Origin: an uncultured Caldilinea sp.
Lineage (GTDB): Bacteria; Chloroflexota; Anaerolineae; Caldilineales; Caldilineaceae
NCBI GenBank assembly: GCA_937928035.1
Contig: CALFWA010000314.1
Span: 1-25,542 of the forward strand
Reading direction: 5' to 3'
Length of the DNA stretch: 25,542 nucleotides
In this document: piece by piece, positions 1-15,927 of the stretch
How the letters are laid out: every line of letters begins with the position of its first letter
How positions within the stretch are numbered: the first letter of the stretch is position 1
Notes under the pieces: model-generated
The model's database searches: none
The model's input: the letters and a program-made list of their open reading frames with translations, nothing else
Told to the model about the DNA's origin: nothing
Made by a program: the position numbers and the translations under genes

Positions 1-636
<636 letters not shown>

Positions 637-846
637 CAGGGACAGATCTATTTTCGACGAGAAGGTTCAAAACGGTATAAGAACGCTTGCAGCATCCTGT
701 GCAAGGCGTATAGACGTTGCACAGCCATCCCGTCTTTCAGGACGCTGAATGGAATGAACATGAATTCTGAGCAATTTATAGGCGCGTTGCCCATATCTGC
801 GCCTCTTTGAATCATTCACAACCTCAATCATTCACAACCTTGTGGT

Positions 847-885
847 CTGCCGAAAACGTGCAACTAGGAGCCTCACCTACGATGG
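847..885 (+). repeat. Dispersed intergenic repeat, copy A
   Basis: Degenerate copy of the element at 5862-5900, in the same orientation; the palindromic centre is lost here (GTGCAACTAGGAGCCTCACC). Confidence 0.5.
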
Positions 886-1061
886 TTGCTGTATTATCCA
901 GTTTAAAACTATGAAGCTTCCTGAACGGTCGCATTCCATGAGAGTGCTTCACGCAACTGCGCAAATCTGCTTATATTAAGTTGCATCGTAGTAAGCAGAG
1001 TTACCGCTTTTATTATATGTGATCGATCAGACTGATCGGAAACTCCCAAAACTCGATCTGT

Positions 1062-1090
1062 TTGCCTAATCGGGCGGAATAGGGTATCGT
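1062..1090 (+). promoter_or_regulatory. Candidate moxR promoter
   Basis: TTGCCT (1062-1067), 17-base spacer, TATCGT (1085-1090). Each hexamer matches the sigma-70 consensus at 4 of 6 positions. It lies 60 bases before the moxR start, and an inverted repeat (1024-1038) sits just upstream as a possible operator. Moderate match only. Confidence 0.35.
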
Positions 1091-1150
1091 AAGGTGCTGC
1101 GCGTTGACGACGGTCGACGCGCTTTAGTGTGAGACAGGTGAAAGAACATT

Positions 1151-2104
<954 letters not shown>

Positions 2105-2140
2105 GGACCGCACGTCGGGGGCTGTGCTTTTCTTTAAAAG

Positions 2141-2181
2141 AGAGTGTCTGGAAGAGAGCGTCTGGAAGAGATCGTCAGGGG

Positions 2182-2182
<1 letters not shown>
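2141..2182 (+). repeat. Degenerate 14-bp tandem repeat in moxR-DUF58 gap
   Basis: Three consecutive 14-base units: AGAGTGTCTGGAAG (2141-2154), AGAGCGTCTGGAAG (2155-2168) and AGATCGTCAGGGGA (2169-2182). The first two differ at one base and the third is diverged. The third overlaps the ribosome binding region and the first base of the DUF58 start codon, so each unit carries a purine-rich GGAAGA-like segment. Confidence 0.7.
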
Positions 2183-3465
<1,283 letters not shown>

Positions 3466-3466
3466 G

Positions 3467-3482
3467 GGCGCCGGCCTGCGCC
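3467..3482. other. Short hairpin between convergent genes
   Basis: GGCGC (3467-3471) pairs with GCGCC (3478-3482) across a 6-base loop, in the 16-base gap between the DUF58 and phosphofructokinase stops. No T-run is present on either side, so termination here is possible but weakly supported. Confidence 0.3.
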
Positions 3483-4618
3483 TACAGCCTGTCTCCCAGG
3501 CAGACGCCGATGTCGCGCGCGGTTTTGATCCAGGGGTGATCCGGCGGCACAAGTTTCACCTTGCCCACCACCTCCTCCAGAGGCACCGGTTCGGTGCGTT
3601 CTTCGCGCGCCGCCACCATCACGCCGAAGACGCCTTTGTGGATCAGCTCCGCACAGGCGGTCCCGAGGCGCGTCGCCAGCAGGCGATCGGCGGCGGAAGG
3701 CGTGCCTCCCCGCTGCAGGTGCCCCAGGATGGTCACGCGCGACTCCAGCCCAGTCAGCTCCTCCAATTTGCGGGAGAGGCGGAAGGTCTTGTCCTGCATC
3801 GTCTGCGTCAGTTGCGCGAGTCTCTCCTTCGCCTGTTTCTTCTTTTTCTTGTCGTTCTCTTCTTTGGCCGCGGCCAGTTCGGCATTCGCTTTCGCCAGCG
3901 CGTCTGCATCCTGTCGGGAGTGCGCGCCTTCGGAGACGGCGACAATGCTGAAGCCGCTGCCGCGACGTTGGCGCTGGCGAATGGCTTCCGCCACGATCTC
4001 CACATCGTAGGGGATTTCAGGGAGCAGGATCACGTCGGCGCCGCCAGCAATGCCTGCGCCCAGCGCCAGCCAGCCTGCGTTATGCCCCATCAGCTCCACC
4101 ACGATGATGCGATGATGGCTATGGGCCGTGCTGTGCAGTCGGTCGATGGCCTCGGTGGCGATGCCCAACGCCGTGTCGAAGCCAAAGGTCACGTCGGTGC
4201 CGTTGACGTCGTTGTCGATGGTTTTGGGCAGGGTGATGATGTTCATGCCCTGTTTGGCGAGATGATAGGCGTTCTTTTGCGTGCCGCCCCCGCCGAGACA
4301 GACCAGCGCATCGAGATGGTGACGGTGATAGGTCTCCAGCATCACGTTGGTCATGTCCATGGTCTGGTCGCCCACCGGCATCTTGTGCGGTTTGTCGCGG
4401 CTGGTACCGAGGATCGTGCCGCCTACGGTGAGAATGCCCGACAGCTCGGCGCCGGTGAGTCGCACGGTGCGATCCTGCATGAGGCCGCGAAAACCGTCTC
4501 GAAATCCGATGATTTGCATGCCGTACGCACCAATCGCCGCCTTGCCCACCCCGCGGATGGCCGCGTTCAGCCCAGGACTGTCGCCGCCAGCGGTGAGAAT
4601 TCCAATAGATTTCGGCAT
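3482..4618 (-). CDS. pfkA: 6-phosphofructokinase family protein, atypical motifs
   Basis: 378 aa. The family phosphorylates fructose 6-phosphate to the 1,6-bisphosphate in glycolysis. Conserved features are the N-terminal loop TAGGDSPGLNAAIR (9-22), GGTILGTSR (66-74), PKTIDND (131-137) with the catalytic aspartate, HHRIIVVELMGH (168-179) and ILGHLQRGGTPSAADR (297-312). Three points are odd. The phosphate-donor loop reads LGGGGT (108-113) where active enzymes have GGDGS, so the Mg-binding Asp (Asp103 of E. coli PfkA) is Gly. Lys132 replaces the Gly of ATP enzymes, as in PPi-dependent and some actinobacterial forms. The MGR motif is MGH. A Lys/Glu-rich insertion (about 253-275) is also present. 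ATP, PPi or another donor cannot be assigned. AGGAG lies 8 bases before the ATG. Confidence 0.83.
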   Translation of the reverse strand: MPKSIGILTAGGDSPGLNAAIRGVGKAAIGAYGMQIIGFRDGFRGLMQDRTVRLTGAELSGILTVGGTILGTSRDKPHKMPVGDQTMDMTNVMLETYHRHHLDALVCLGGGGTQKNAYHLAKQGMNIITLPKTIDNDVNGTDVTFGFDTALGIATEAIDRLHSTAHSHHRIIVVELMGHNAGWLALGAGIAGGADVILLPEIPYDVEIVAEAIRQRQRRGSGFSIVAVSEGAHSRQDADALAKANAELAAAKEENDKKKKKQAKERLAQLTQTMQDKTFRLSRKLEELTGLESRVTILGHLQRGGTPSAADRLLATRLGTACAELIHKGVFGVMVAAREERTEPVPLEEVVGKVKLVPPDHPWIKTARDIGVCLGDRL

Positions 4619-4685
4619 GGCCTGACTCCTTTCTGGTGATATGGTGAGAGCGGGAGCCTTGGAAACTGGCAGTCAACCTGAGGCC

Positions 4686-4714
4686 AGTATATCTGCGCCG
4701 TATCCGAAAATCAA
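4686..4714 (-). promoter_or_regulatory. Promoter of the phosphofructokinase gene
   Basis: On the minus strand: TTGATT (-35, 4709-4714), 17-base spacer, TATACT (-10, 4686-4691). The hexamers match consensus at 4 and 5 of 6 positions with ideal spacing, 68 bases before the start codon. Confidence 0.65.
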
Positions 4715-4864
4715 CCACCATTTTTCTGTTTTGCGGGGCGCCCACTCAGTTCACGCCAGGGTGAAGGAGCGTGTTACAATGGCCTGAGCTTGTTCAAAGA
4801 CAAATCGTAGGATTTCACTGCCTCATGGGCGCCAAACTATAACACGAAAAGGAAGCGAGCTTCG

Positions 4865-5737
4865 ATGGCTCAACGTATGGAACTAGCGGCTGCAATTGAC
4901 TTTGGCATTAGCAACACCGACGTCATCGTGCGGCGACAAGGGGAGTGGCTCACCTGGTCTCAACCCTACCTGGGCGATCCTGACCCGGAAAGTGTACGCG
5001 CGTTGCTGGCGCATCAGCAGATCGACCTCGCCGACCTGCCGACGCTGGCAGTCACCGGCGGTCGACATCGCGTGCTGCCCGACGAGATCGGAAAGACGAA
5101 GATCATCAAAGTGAACGAAGTGCACGCCATCGGACGAGGTGGACAGGCGCTGTTGGGGCTGGAGGGGTCGGCGCGCAACCGCCTGGTGATGGTGGCGAGC
5201 TGCGGCTCCGGCACGGCGCTGGTGACGGCGCGAGGCGACCGGTATGCGCACGTCTCCGGGACGGCGGTGGGCGGCGGCACGATGATGGGGTTGGCGCGAC
5301 TGATCCTGGGCACGATCGATCCACTCGAGATCGAAGCGCTGGCTGCGCAGGGCGACCGCAACGGCGCCGACCTCAGCCTTGCCGACGTCATCACCGGTCC
5401 GATCGGCTCCTTGCCCGCCGAGGCGACAGCTGTCAACTTTGGTCGGCTGGGAAGGCGCACCTTTCACGGTCAGGTCAGTCGAGAAGATCTGGCGGCGGCG
5501 TTGGTGAACCTGATCGCACAGACGATCGCTCTGATCACCATTAACGCTGCACGCGCACATGGCTGTGAGCAAGTCGTCCTCACCGGCCACATGATGGATA
5601 TGGCGAGCTTCCGCGAGATCGTCGGCCTGGTGGCGCAGTACTATGCGGCGGAGCTGAAGGTGGTCGAGCGTCCGGGCTACGCCACCGCTATCGGCGCCCT
5701 CCTGCTTGCGGAGGAGTCGAACGAGATTCTCTCGTGA
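4865..5737 (+). CDS. coaW: Type II pantothenate kinase
   Basis: 290 aa, the usual size for bacterial type II pantothenate kinases (ASKHA fold, Fumble family). These phosphorylate pantothenate with ATP, the first step of coenzyme A synthesis. Motifs seen are the phosphate-1 loop AAIDFGISNTDVIV (9-22), the ATP-binding VASCGSGTALV (110-120) and the SGTAVGGGTMMGL loop (about 130-142) that is characteristic of type II enzymes. A C-terminal QVVLTGHMMDM segment resembles the adenosine-binding part. The ATG at 4865 has AAGGAAG about 8 bases upstream; a second in-frame ATG four codons later is a less likely start. The gene is alone on its strand, divergent from the phosphofructokinase gene, and followed by a repeat-rich spacer. 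The family is clear; enzyme activity is inferred. Confidence 0.82.
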   Translation: MAQRMELAAAIDFGISNTDVIVRRQGEWLTWSQPYLGDPDPESVRALLAHQQIDLADLPTLAVTGGRHRVLPDEIGKTKIIKVNEVHAIGRGGQALLGLEGSARNRLVMVASCGSGTALVTARGDRYAHVSGTAVGGGTMMGLARLILGTIDPLEIEALAAQGDRNGADLSLADVITGPIGSLPAEATAVNFGRLGRRTFHGQVSREDLAAALVNLIAQTIALITINAARAHGCEQVVLTGHMMDMASFREIVGLVAQYYAAELKVVERPGYATAIGALLLAEESNEILS

Positions 5738-5780
5738 AAATCAAGAGAGGCGCAGAGCTGTGAGCTGCGCTTCCTTCTCT

Positions 5781-5804
5781 CCCTCTCCCAGCCTCGGGAG
5801 AGGG
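5781..5804. repeat. GC-rich hairpin repeat
   Basis: CCCTCTCCC (5781-5789) is perfectly complementary to GGGAGAGGG (5796-5804) across a 6-base loop, followed by GGCCGGGAGGTGAGGG. This resembles CCTCTCCC/GGGAGAGG intergenic repeats that I know from many GC-rich bacterial genomes. It lies 44 bases after the pantothenate kinase stop and could stop transcription, but has no T-run. Confidence 0.6.
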
Positions 5805-5861
5805 GGCCGGGAGGTGAGGGCTCACCAGCTATGCCTCCGAGCATTCCCCAGACCTCATAGC

Positions 5862-5900
5862 CTACCGAGAACGTGCGGGTGGAAGCCGCCCCTACGATGG
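5862..5900 (+). repeat. Dispersed intergenic repeat, copy B
   Basis: This 39-base segment matches 847-885 at about 30 of 39 positions without gaps, including the shared ends ACGTGC and CCTACGATGG. Its core at 5873-5894 matches 5971-5992 at 19 of 22 positions. All three copies lie between genes. Confidence 0.6.
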
Positions 5901-5970
5901 AGCCGGCGACCCGTAGGCGCAGATAGGGAGCAGCGTTCCCTTGAATTTGTCGTTACGGCCCATCAAGGAT

Positions 5971-5992
5971 GTGCGGCTGGGAGCCGCACCTA
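5971..5992 (+). repeat. Dispersed intergenic repeat, copy C (perfect hairpin)
   Basis: GTGCGGCT (5971-5978), GGG loop, AGCCGCAC (5982-5989): a perfect 8-bp stem, followed by CTATCG. It aligns with copy B core (GTGCGGGTGGAAGCCGCC) at 19 of 22 positions. Confidence 0.6.
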
Positions 5993-6006
5993 TCGCAACC
6001 CACTCA

Positions 6007-6067
6007 CAATAAAACGTCCAGCTTTCTTCACCGAGAGAGTCGCTTCTCCGCGGGAGAAAGCTGGACG
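6007..6067 (-). terminator. Intrinsic terminator of the CBM48 gene
   Basis: CGTCCAGCTTTCT (6015-6027) pairs perfectly with AGAAAGCTGGACG (6055-6067), and the 27-base loop may hold a small inner hairpin. Read on the minus strand, the 13-bp stem is followed by TTTTATTG. It begins 38 bases after the stop codon of the CBM48 gene. Confidence 0.75.
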
Positions 6068-6104
6068 GTCAGGAGGTGATGACGCTTGCCGCTGTGTCGG
6101 CCAT

Positions 6105-6569
6105 TCAGGCTGCAGCCACCCGAGGCCGCATGCGAGGCATCTCCGCTGGCGTGCGCTCGCCGCTAAAGCCGCGCACGCTTCCTTCGATCGGCGTCGGCAA
6201 ATGCGGAGCGACGATGGGATGACTCTCGGAAACTTTGCTGGGCTGCCGTTCCGTAAGCGTCGCAGTCTGGAAAGAGACAAGATCGATGACGCTGTTTTGT
6301 CCGCCGTAGGCGTTGTCGGCGAAGCCATCGGCGTGATTGTCGGATTGCCAGCGCCCATCGATGATGTAACGAAATTCGTAGCGTTTTCCAACCGGCAGCT
6401 CGATCGTCGCTCGCCACACACCATCGCGCATTTGCACCAGCGGCACGCCCTTATCATCCCAGTCGTTGAAGCTGCCGGTGACTGCCACGCGATCAGCCCA
6501 TACACAGGATGGCAGTTCAAAGGTGACGCGTGCAAACCCTGGATGGCTGGAAGGTTGTTTGTAGATCAT
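6105..6569 (-). CDS. Small CBM48 (glycogen-binding-like) protein
   Basis: 154 aa. Start chosen at the ATG at 6569 because GAGGAG lies 6 bases upstream; the open frame extends further but without signals. Residues 10-97 form one early-set/CBM48 domain like the N-terminal domain of isoamylase and branching enzymes or the glycogen-binding domain of AMPK beta. Diagnostic segments are VAVTGSFNDWDDKGVPL (28-44), GVWRATIELPVGKRYEFRY (50-68) and IDGRW.SD (70-77), carrying the aromatic residues typical of sugar binding. Residues 100-154 look disordered, rich in Pro, Ser and Arg. No catalytic domain, signal peptide or membrane segment is present. It is a stand-alone gene with its own terminator; a role in binding alpha-glucan or as a beta-type scaffold is inference. 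Confidence 0.78.
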   Translation of the reverse strand: MIYKQPSSHPGFARVTFELPSCVWADRVAVTGSFNDWDDKGVPLVQMRDGVWRATIELPVGKRYEFRYIIDGRWQSDNHADGFADNAYGGQNSVIDLVSFQTATLTERQPSKVSESHPIVAPHLPTPIEGSVRGFSGERTPAEMPRMRPRVAAA

Positions 6570-6722
6570 GGTGTTCTCCTCGCTCTGTGGAACCTGCATA
6601 AATCTGCGTTGCAATAAAAGCTGCTTTGTCGCTGGGCTTGAGAACCACCTTATCGATCGAAAGCCTGTTCGCAACCGGCAGAAATCGCTTCTCTCTGTGA
6701 AAACATGTTCATATATTGGGAA

Positions 6723-6745
6723 CCTGTGCAATTTGTCGCACAAGG
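6723..6745. promoter_or_regulatory. Inverted repeat, possible operator
   Basis: TGTGC (6725-6729) and GCACA (6738-6742) are perfect inverted arms separated by 8 bases. The left arm is followed by AA, giving TGTGCAA, as in the element at 6820-6836. It lies about 155-175 bases upstream of the CBM48 start. Confidence 0.35.
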
Positions 6746-6819
6746 ATCATTTGCTTTGCATTATGGCAACCCAAAGAAACTTGTCATCGTTCGCTTTAGC
6801 TGAAAGTAAGAAATTTCTT

Positions 6820-6836
6820 TTGTGCAATATGTACAA
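6820..6836. promoter_or_regulatory. TTGTGCAA-TA-TGTACA inverted repeat, possible operator
   Basis: TTGTGCA (6820-6826), ATA, TGTACAA (6830-6836): arms complementary at 6 of 7 positions. The same half-sites occur in the nuo promoter at 18771-18788 with one extra base between them. Confidence 0.45.
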
Positions 6837-6908
6837 GACCTCTGTTTCGATAGATATTTTCGTTTTTTTCTAATAATAAAGATAAACCAGGCAGATTAAG
6901 GCAAGCTT

Positions 6909-6947
6909 AAAGAAATGTACGCGCTTCGGCGGTTGCCGAAGCGCGTA
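6909..6947 (-). terminator. Intrinsic terminator of leuS
   Basis: TACGCGCTTCGGC (6918-6930), loop GGTT, GCCGAAGCGCGTA (6935-6947): a perfect 13-bp GC-rich stem. On the minus strand it is followed by CATTTCTTT. It starts 43 bases after the leuS stop codon. Confidence 0.8.
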
Positions 6948-6989
6948 GGCATTTTGTAGGGTTTTCGTCAGAAAAGCGCGACGCCGTGT

Positions 6990-9470
<2,481 letters not shown>

Positions 9471-9576
9471 ACTGTTCTCCGATTGATGTTGATTTTCTGA
9501 CCTGGCTTTCTAACAATGCATCGTCTCTGCGCACACATGATGAGGCGCCCGCTGCAAGCGTGCGCAATTTCATCTT

Positions 9577-9604
9577 ATTGTAGCGCAAGGAACAATTCTG
9601 GCAG
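9577..9604 (-). promoter_or_regulatory. Candidate leuS promoter
   Basis: On the minus strand: CTGCCA (9599-9604), 16-base spacer, TACAAT (9577-9582). The -10 matches at 5 of 6 positions and the -35 at 4 of 6. It lies about 107 bases before the leuS start. Confidence 0.4.
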
Positions 9605-9738
9605 ATGCGCCCGCACGCAAAAAGCGCGGGCTAACTAAGCGCGAGGAGTCCGCCGACGTTGCGTCCGACGGTTGCGGCAATTCTGATGCATTGAGGAGCG
9701 TTCCAGCCATTTTGCATCATAGATTCATTTTACCATAT

Positions 9739-9781
9739 GATGTCAAGGAAACGATGTCACAAGGAAACGATGTCAAGGAAC
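9739..9781 (+). repeat. Three-unit tandem repeat
   Basis: GATGTCAAGGAAAC (9739-9752), GATGTCACAAGGAAAC (9753-9768) and GATGTCAAGGAAC (9769-9781). The middle unit has a 2-base insertion and the last is one base short. It lies just 3' of the spermidine-synthase-like gene. Confidence 0.75.
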
Positions 9782-9824
9782 GACCGAAACGGAGTGAGGC
9801 GATAAACGTTTGCCGGAAGCGGCG

Positions 9825-11429
<1,605 letters not shown>

Positions 11430-11450
11430 GGCGCAACGTTGAACTTCAGG

Positions 11451-13243
<1,793 letters not shown>

Positions 13244-13279
13244 GTTCTTGCGGCTGTGCAAGATGATGACGCGTCGTCC

Positions 13280-13651
13280 TTAAGCCGCCAGCGAAAGCTC
13301 GCCGGGGCGCGCGCCGTGCTGAAGATGGGTGCTCAGTTCCTGCTGCGCTTTCTCGTATAATTTCAGCAAATCCTGATCGGTGCCTTTAAAGGATTGCACC
13401 GTCTGCGTGGCGCAGAGGTAACAACCGCGCAGGAATTTGTAGTTGTTGCTATTGCAGCGCAGACAGCCATCCAACTCGATCATCATCAGCACGAAAGCCA
13501 GGCTATCGGGATGCGTCTCCGGCAAGGCGGCGACGCGATCGACCAGCGCCCGCCATTCCTCCCCGCGCAGGTCGCGCAGGCTGGGGATCAGATGCGCCGG
13601 AAAGAGCAGCTCCGCCTTGGTGTGGACGCCAAACTCGCTAATCTCGGACAT
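13280..13651 (-). CDS. Conserved-looking protein with two CxxC motifs
   Basis: 123 aa from the ATG at 13651 (begins MSEISEFGVHTKAELLFPAH). I do not recognise a family. The central part has two pairs of cysteines, GCLRC (62-66) and GCYLC (76-80), spaced to form one zinc- or iron-sulfur-binding site, within a mostly helical protein. The upstream frame is open to a TTG at 13774 but that would overlap the preceding gene by 80 bases, so the ATG was preferred; GGAAGG lies about 14 bases before it, longer than usual. The gene sits between a DUF1858 protein with its own CxxC and an FAD oxidoreductase, which hints at redox or metal handling. Function unknown. Confidence 0.65.
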   Translation of the reverse strand: MSEISEFGVHTKAELLFPAHLIPSLRDLRGEEWRALVDRVAALPETHPDSLAFVLMMIELDGCLRCNSNNYKFLRGCYLCATQTVQSFKGTDQDLLKLYEKAQQELSTHLQHGARPGELSLAA

Positions 13652-13694
13652 AAAAGATTCAAATTCCTTCCCAAAAGAACCTTTCGTCGACTCC

Positions 13695-14180
13695 TTACTC
13701 GATCTCAAGGTGCACGTTTGGAACTTTGACTCTGGGAACTGGTCCAAGTCCGTCGTGGTCTTCACGTGCGCCAAGCAGTTGATTTAAGTTGGCCAGCAGC
13801 TCGGTTTCGTCGACGCTGCGGCTGGCGCAAAGCGCGGCGAGCGTTGCGTCCGGATCGACGGCGCAGCTGCTGCACCCTCCCAGATGAAAGCCGGCCAGAA
13901 TCTGCTGCGCCTGGGGATGGAGCAGCAGCGCTTCGCGCACCGTCATCTCCGGCGTAAAGCGGGCGCCGCCGGTGCGTTGCAGAAGCTCGACGCGCAGCTG
14001 CGCTGTGGTTTCCTCCAGCTGCTCGCGCAGCGCCCGCATCGACTCTTCGACTTTGAAGAGCGCACGGTTGTAACGGTCAAGTCGACCGCGGGCGGCGTCA
14101 AGCTCTCGCTGTAATTTCCAGGCGTAGGCAAGCGCAAGAAGCGCCAGCAAGAGCGCTGCAACACTCACGATAGTCGCCAT
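13695..14180 (-). CDS. Membrane-anchored coiled-coil protein with DUF1858 domain
   Basis: 161 aa from the ATG at 14180 (GGAAGG 7 bases upstream). Residues 3-21 are a single membrane helix (MATIVSVAALLLALLALAYA). Residues 22-70 are rich in Glu, Arg and Leu and likely form a coiled coil. Residues 75-135 look like a DUF1858 domain (FTPEMTVREALLLHPQAQ, then GFHLGGCSSC with C103 and C106), a short helical domain often found next to hybrid-cluster or redox proteins. The domain is probably cytoplasmic or facing the side opposite the short N-terminus. It starts 14 bases after the UPF0173 gene and ends 43 bases before the CxxC protein gene, so these genes appear co-transcribed. No enzymatic role can be assigned. 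Confidence 0.75.
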   Translation of the reverse strand: MATIVSVAALLLALLALAYAWKLQRELDAARGRLDRYNRALFKVEESMRALREQLEETTAQLRVELLQRTGGARFTPEMTVREALLLHPQAQQILAGFHLGGCSSCAVDPDATLAALCASRSVDETELLANLNQLLGAREDHDGLGPVPRVKVPNVHLEIE

Positions 14181-14194
14181 AGGAGCCTTCCACT

Positions 14195-14887
14195 CTAGAA
14201 CGAAATCGACTCTCCCACCGCCAGCACCGTGCAATCAATGCCTGCCTCACGCATCAATTTCTTGGCGAACGCCTGAGCGTCCACCTCGATCACCGGAAAG
14301 GTGTTGTAGTGGCAGGGGATGACGTGCTTGGCTTTGACCCACTGTGCTGCAATTACGGCGTCGTCCGGCCCCATGGTGTAGTTGTCGCCGATGGGCAGGA
14401 TCGCCACATCGACGCCGCCAAAGTCGCCGATCAGCTTCATATCGTAGGTGAGCGCCGTGTCGCCGGCGATGTACAGGTCATGGCCGTCGTTGCAATGAAT
14501 CAAAAAGCCGTAAGGATTGCCGGCATAGGTTCCATCGGGCAGCACGCTGCTGTGATGGGCGATGGTCAATTTGACGCGGCCGAAGGGAAAGGAGTAGCCG
14601 CCGCCAGTGTTCATGCCATGCGCCTTATCGACGCCATGGCGGCCCAACCAGGTGGCGATCTCGAAGTTGCAGATGACCTGCGCGCCGGTCTGTTTGGCAA
14701 GCGTCACCAAGTCCGCCACGTGATCGCCGTGGCCGTGCGTCACCAGAATGAAGTCCGCCAGCAATTCCCGCGCGGTGACCGGCGCCACGGGATTGTTGGG
14801 CTTCAAGAATGGATCGACGATGATTTTAGCGCCATCGACATCGATGCCAAAGGTGGCGTGTCCATACCAGGTGATTGTGAGCGACAT
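14195..14887 (-). CDS. UPF0173 family metal-dependent hydrolase
   Basis: 230 aa, normal length for UPF0173. Metallo-beta-lactamase fold with the metal-binding HGHGDH (51-56), H111 in IAHHSS, D143 in AGDTAL and H193 in PCHYNTFP. These provide the standard ligands for a two-metal site. The start MSLTITWYGHATFGID is typical of the family. The physiological substrate of UPF0173 is not established. GGGAGG lies 6-7 bases before the ATG. It is the first gene of a minus-strand run that continues through the DUF1858, CxxC, FAD oxidoreductase, VOC and spermidine-synthase-like genes with gaps of 43 bases or less. Confidence 0.92.
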   Translation of the reverse strand: MSLTITWYGHATFGIDVDGAKIIVDPFLKPNNPVAPVTARELLADFILVTHGHGDHVADLVTLAKQTGAQVICNFEIATWLGRHGVDKAHGMNTGGGYSFPFGRVKLTIAHHSSVLPDGTYAGNPYGFLIHCNDGHDLYIAGDTALTYDMKLIGDFGGVDVAILPIGDNYTMGPDDAVIAAQWVKAKHVIPCHYNTFPVIEVDAQAFAKKLMREAGIDCTVLAVGESISF

Positions 14888-14964
14888 GGTTCATCCTCCC
14901 TGTGATTTTGACCAGAATGAATCGATCGCGCGTCAAGGCCATCCGTTGAAGTGCAACTCTCGAA

Positions 14965-15021
<57 letters not shown>

Positions 15022-15072
15022 ATGTGCAGATAAAGCCCGCCGGAACTTGAAGGGTGCTTCAGAAAGCAGTTT

Positions 15073-15927
<855 letters not shown>

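Larger units (their letters stand above)
637..1150. other. Intergenic region between divergent genes (514 bases)
   Basis: AT-rich spacer with no convincing gene. It contains a 15-bp direct repeat (810-824 and 826-840, AATCATTCACAACCT, one base apart). Next comes a degenerate copy of a dispersed repeat (847-885) related to one at 5862-5900. A perfect 6-3-6 inverted repeat lies at 1024-1038 (CGATCA GAC TGATCG). A candidate promoter for moxR is at 1062-1090. A hairpin lies at 1099-1122, with a 10-bp stem including one T-G pair and a GACG loop, just before the moxR ribosome binding site. The hairpin is followed by only TTTAG, so it is not a convincing terminator. Confidence 0.6.
5738..6104. other. 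Repeat-rich intergenic region (367 bases)
   Basis: No gene seen. In order it holds a 9-bp GC-rich hairpin of a widespread type (5781-5804), a dispersed-repeat copy (5862-5900), a small hairpin AGGGAGC-AGC-GTTCCCT (5925-5941, one G-T pair), a second dispersed-repeat copy forming a perfect 8-bp hairpin (5971-5989), and a minus-strand terminator (6007-6067) serving the CBM48 gene. Confidence 0.7.
6570..6989. other. AT-rich intergenic region (420 bases)
   Basis: Between the leuS stop and the CBM48 start, both on the minus strand. The stretch 6770-6915 is markedly AT-rich compared with the genes. It holds two TGTGCAA-containing inverted repeats (6723-6745 and 6820-6836), a perfect 12-base palindrome AAGAAATTTCTT (6808-6819) and the leuS terminator (6909-6947). 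No convincing -35/-10 pair or gene was seen. Confidence 0.6.
9471..9824. other. Intergenic region upstream of leuS (354 bases)
   Basis: Contains a candidate leuS promoter (9577-9604), a 6-bp GC hairpin (9609-9614 with 9626-9631) lacking a T-run, and a three-unit tandem repeat (9739-9781). No small gene is convincing. It separates leuS from the compact upstream operon, so leuS is probably transcribed on its own. Confidence 0.5.

Noticed and set aside
6568..6873. A 101-codon plus-strand frame in the AT-rich spacer
   Set aside because: No ribosome site, Cys-rich random-looking translation, and its start overlaps the opposite CBM48 start.
9471..9610. Possible T-box leader of leuS
   Set aside because: The conserved T-box core (AGGGTGGNACCGCG) and specifier stems are not visible on the minus strand.
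9609..9631. GC-rich hairpin as terminator of the spermidine-synthase-like gene
   Set aside because: Stem of only 6 bp with no T-run on the minus strand, and nearly 200 bases past the stop codon.
13652..13774. Longer version of the CxxC protein from a TTG at 13774
   Set aside because: It would overlap the DUF1858 gene by 80 bases, lacks a ribosome site, and the added residues are read from the other gene's coding frame.
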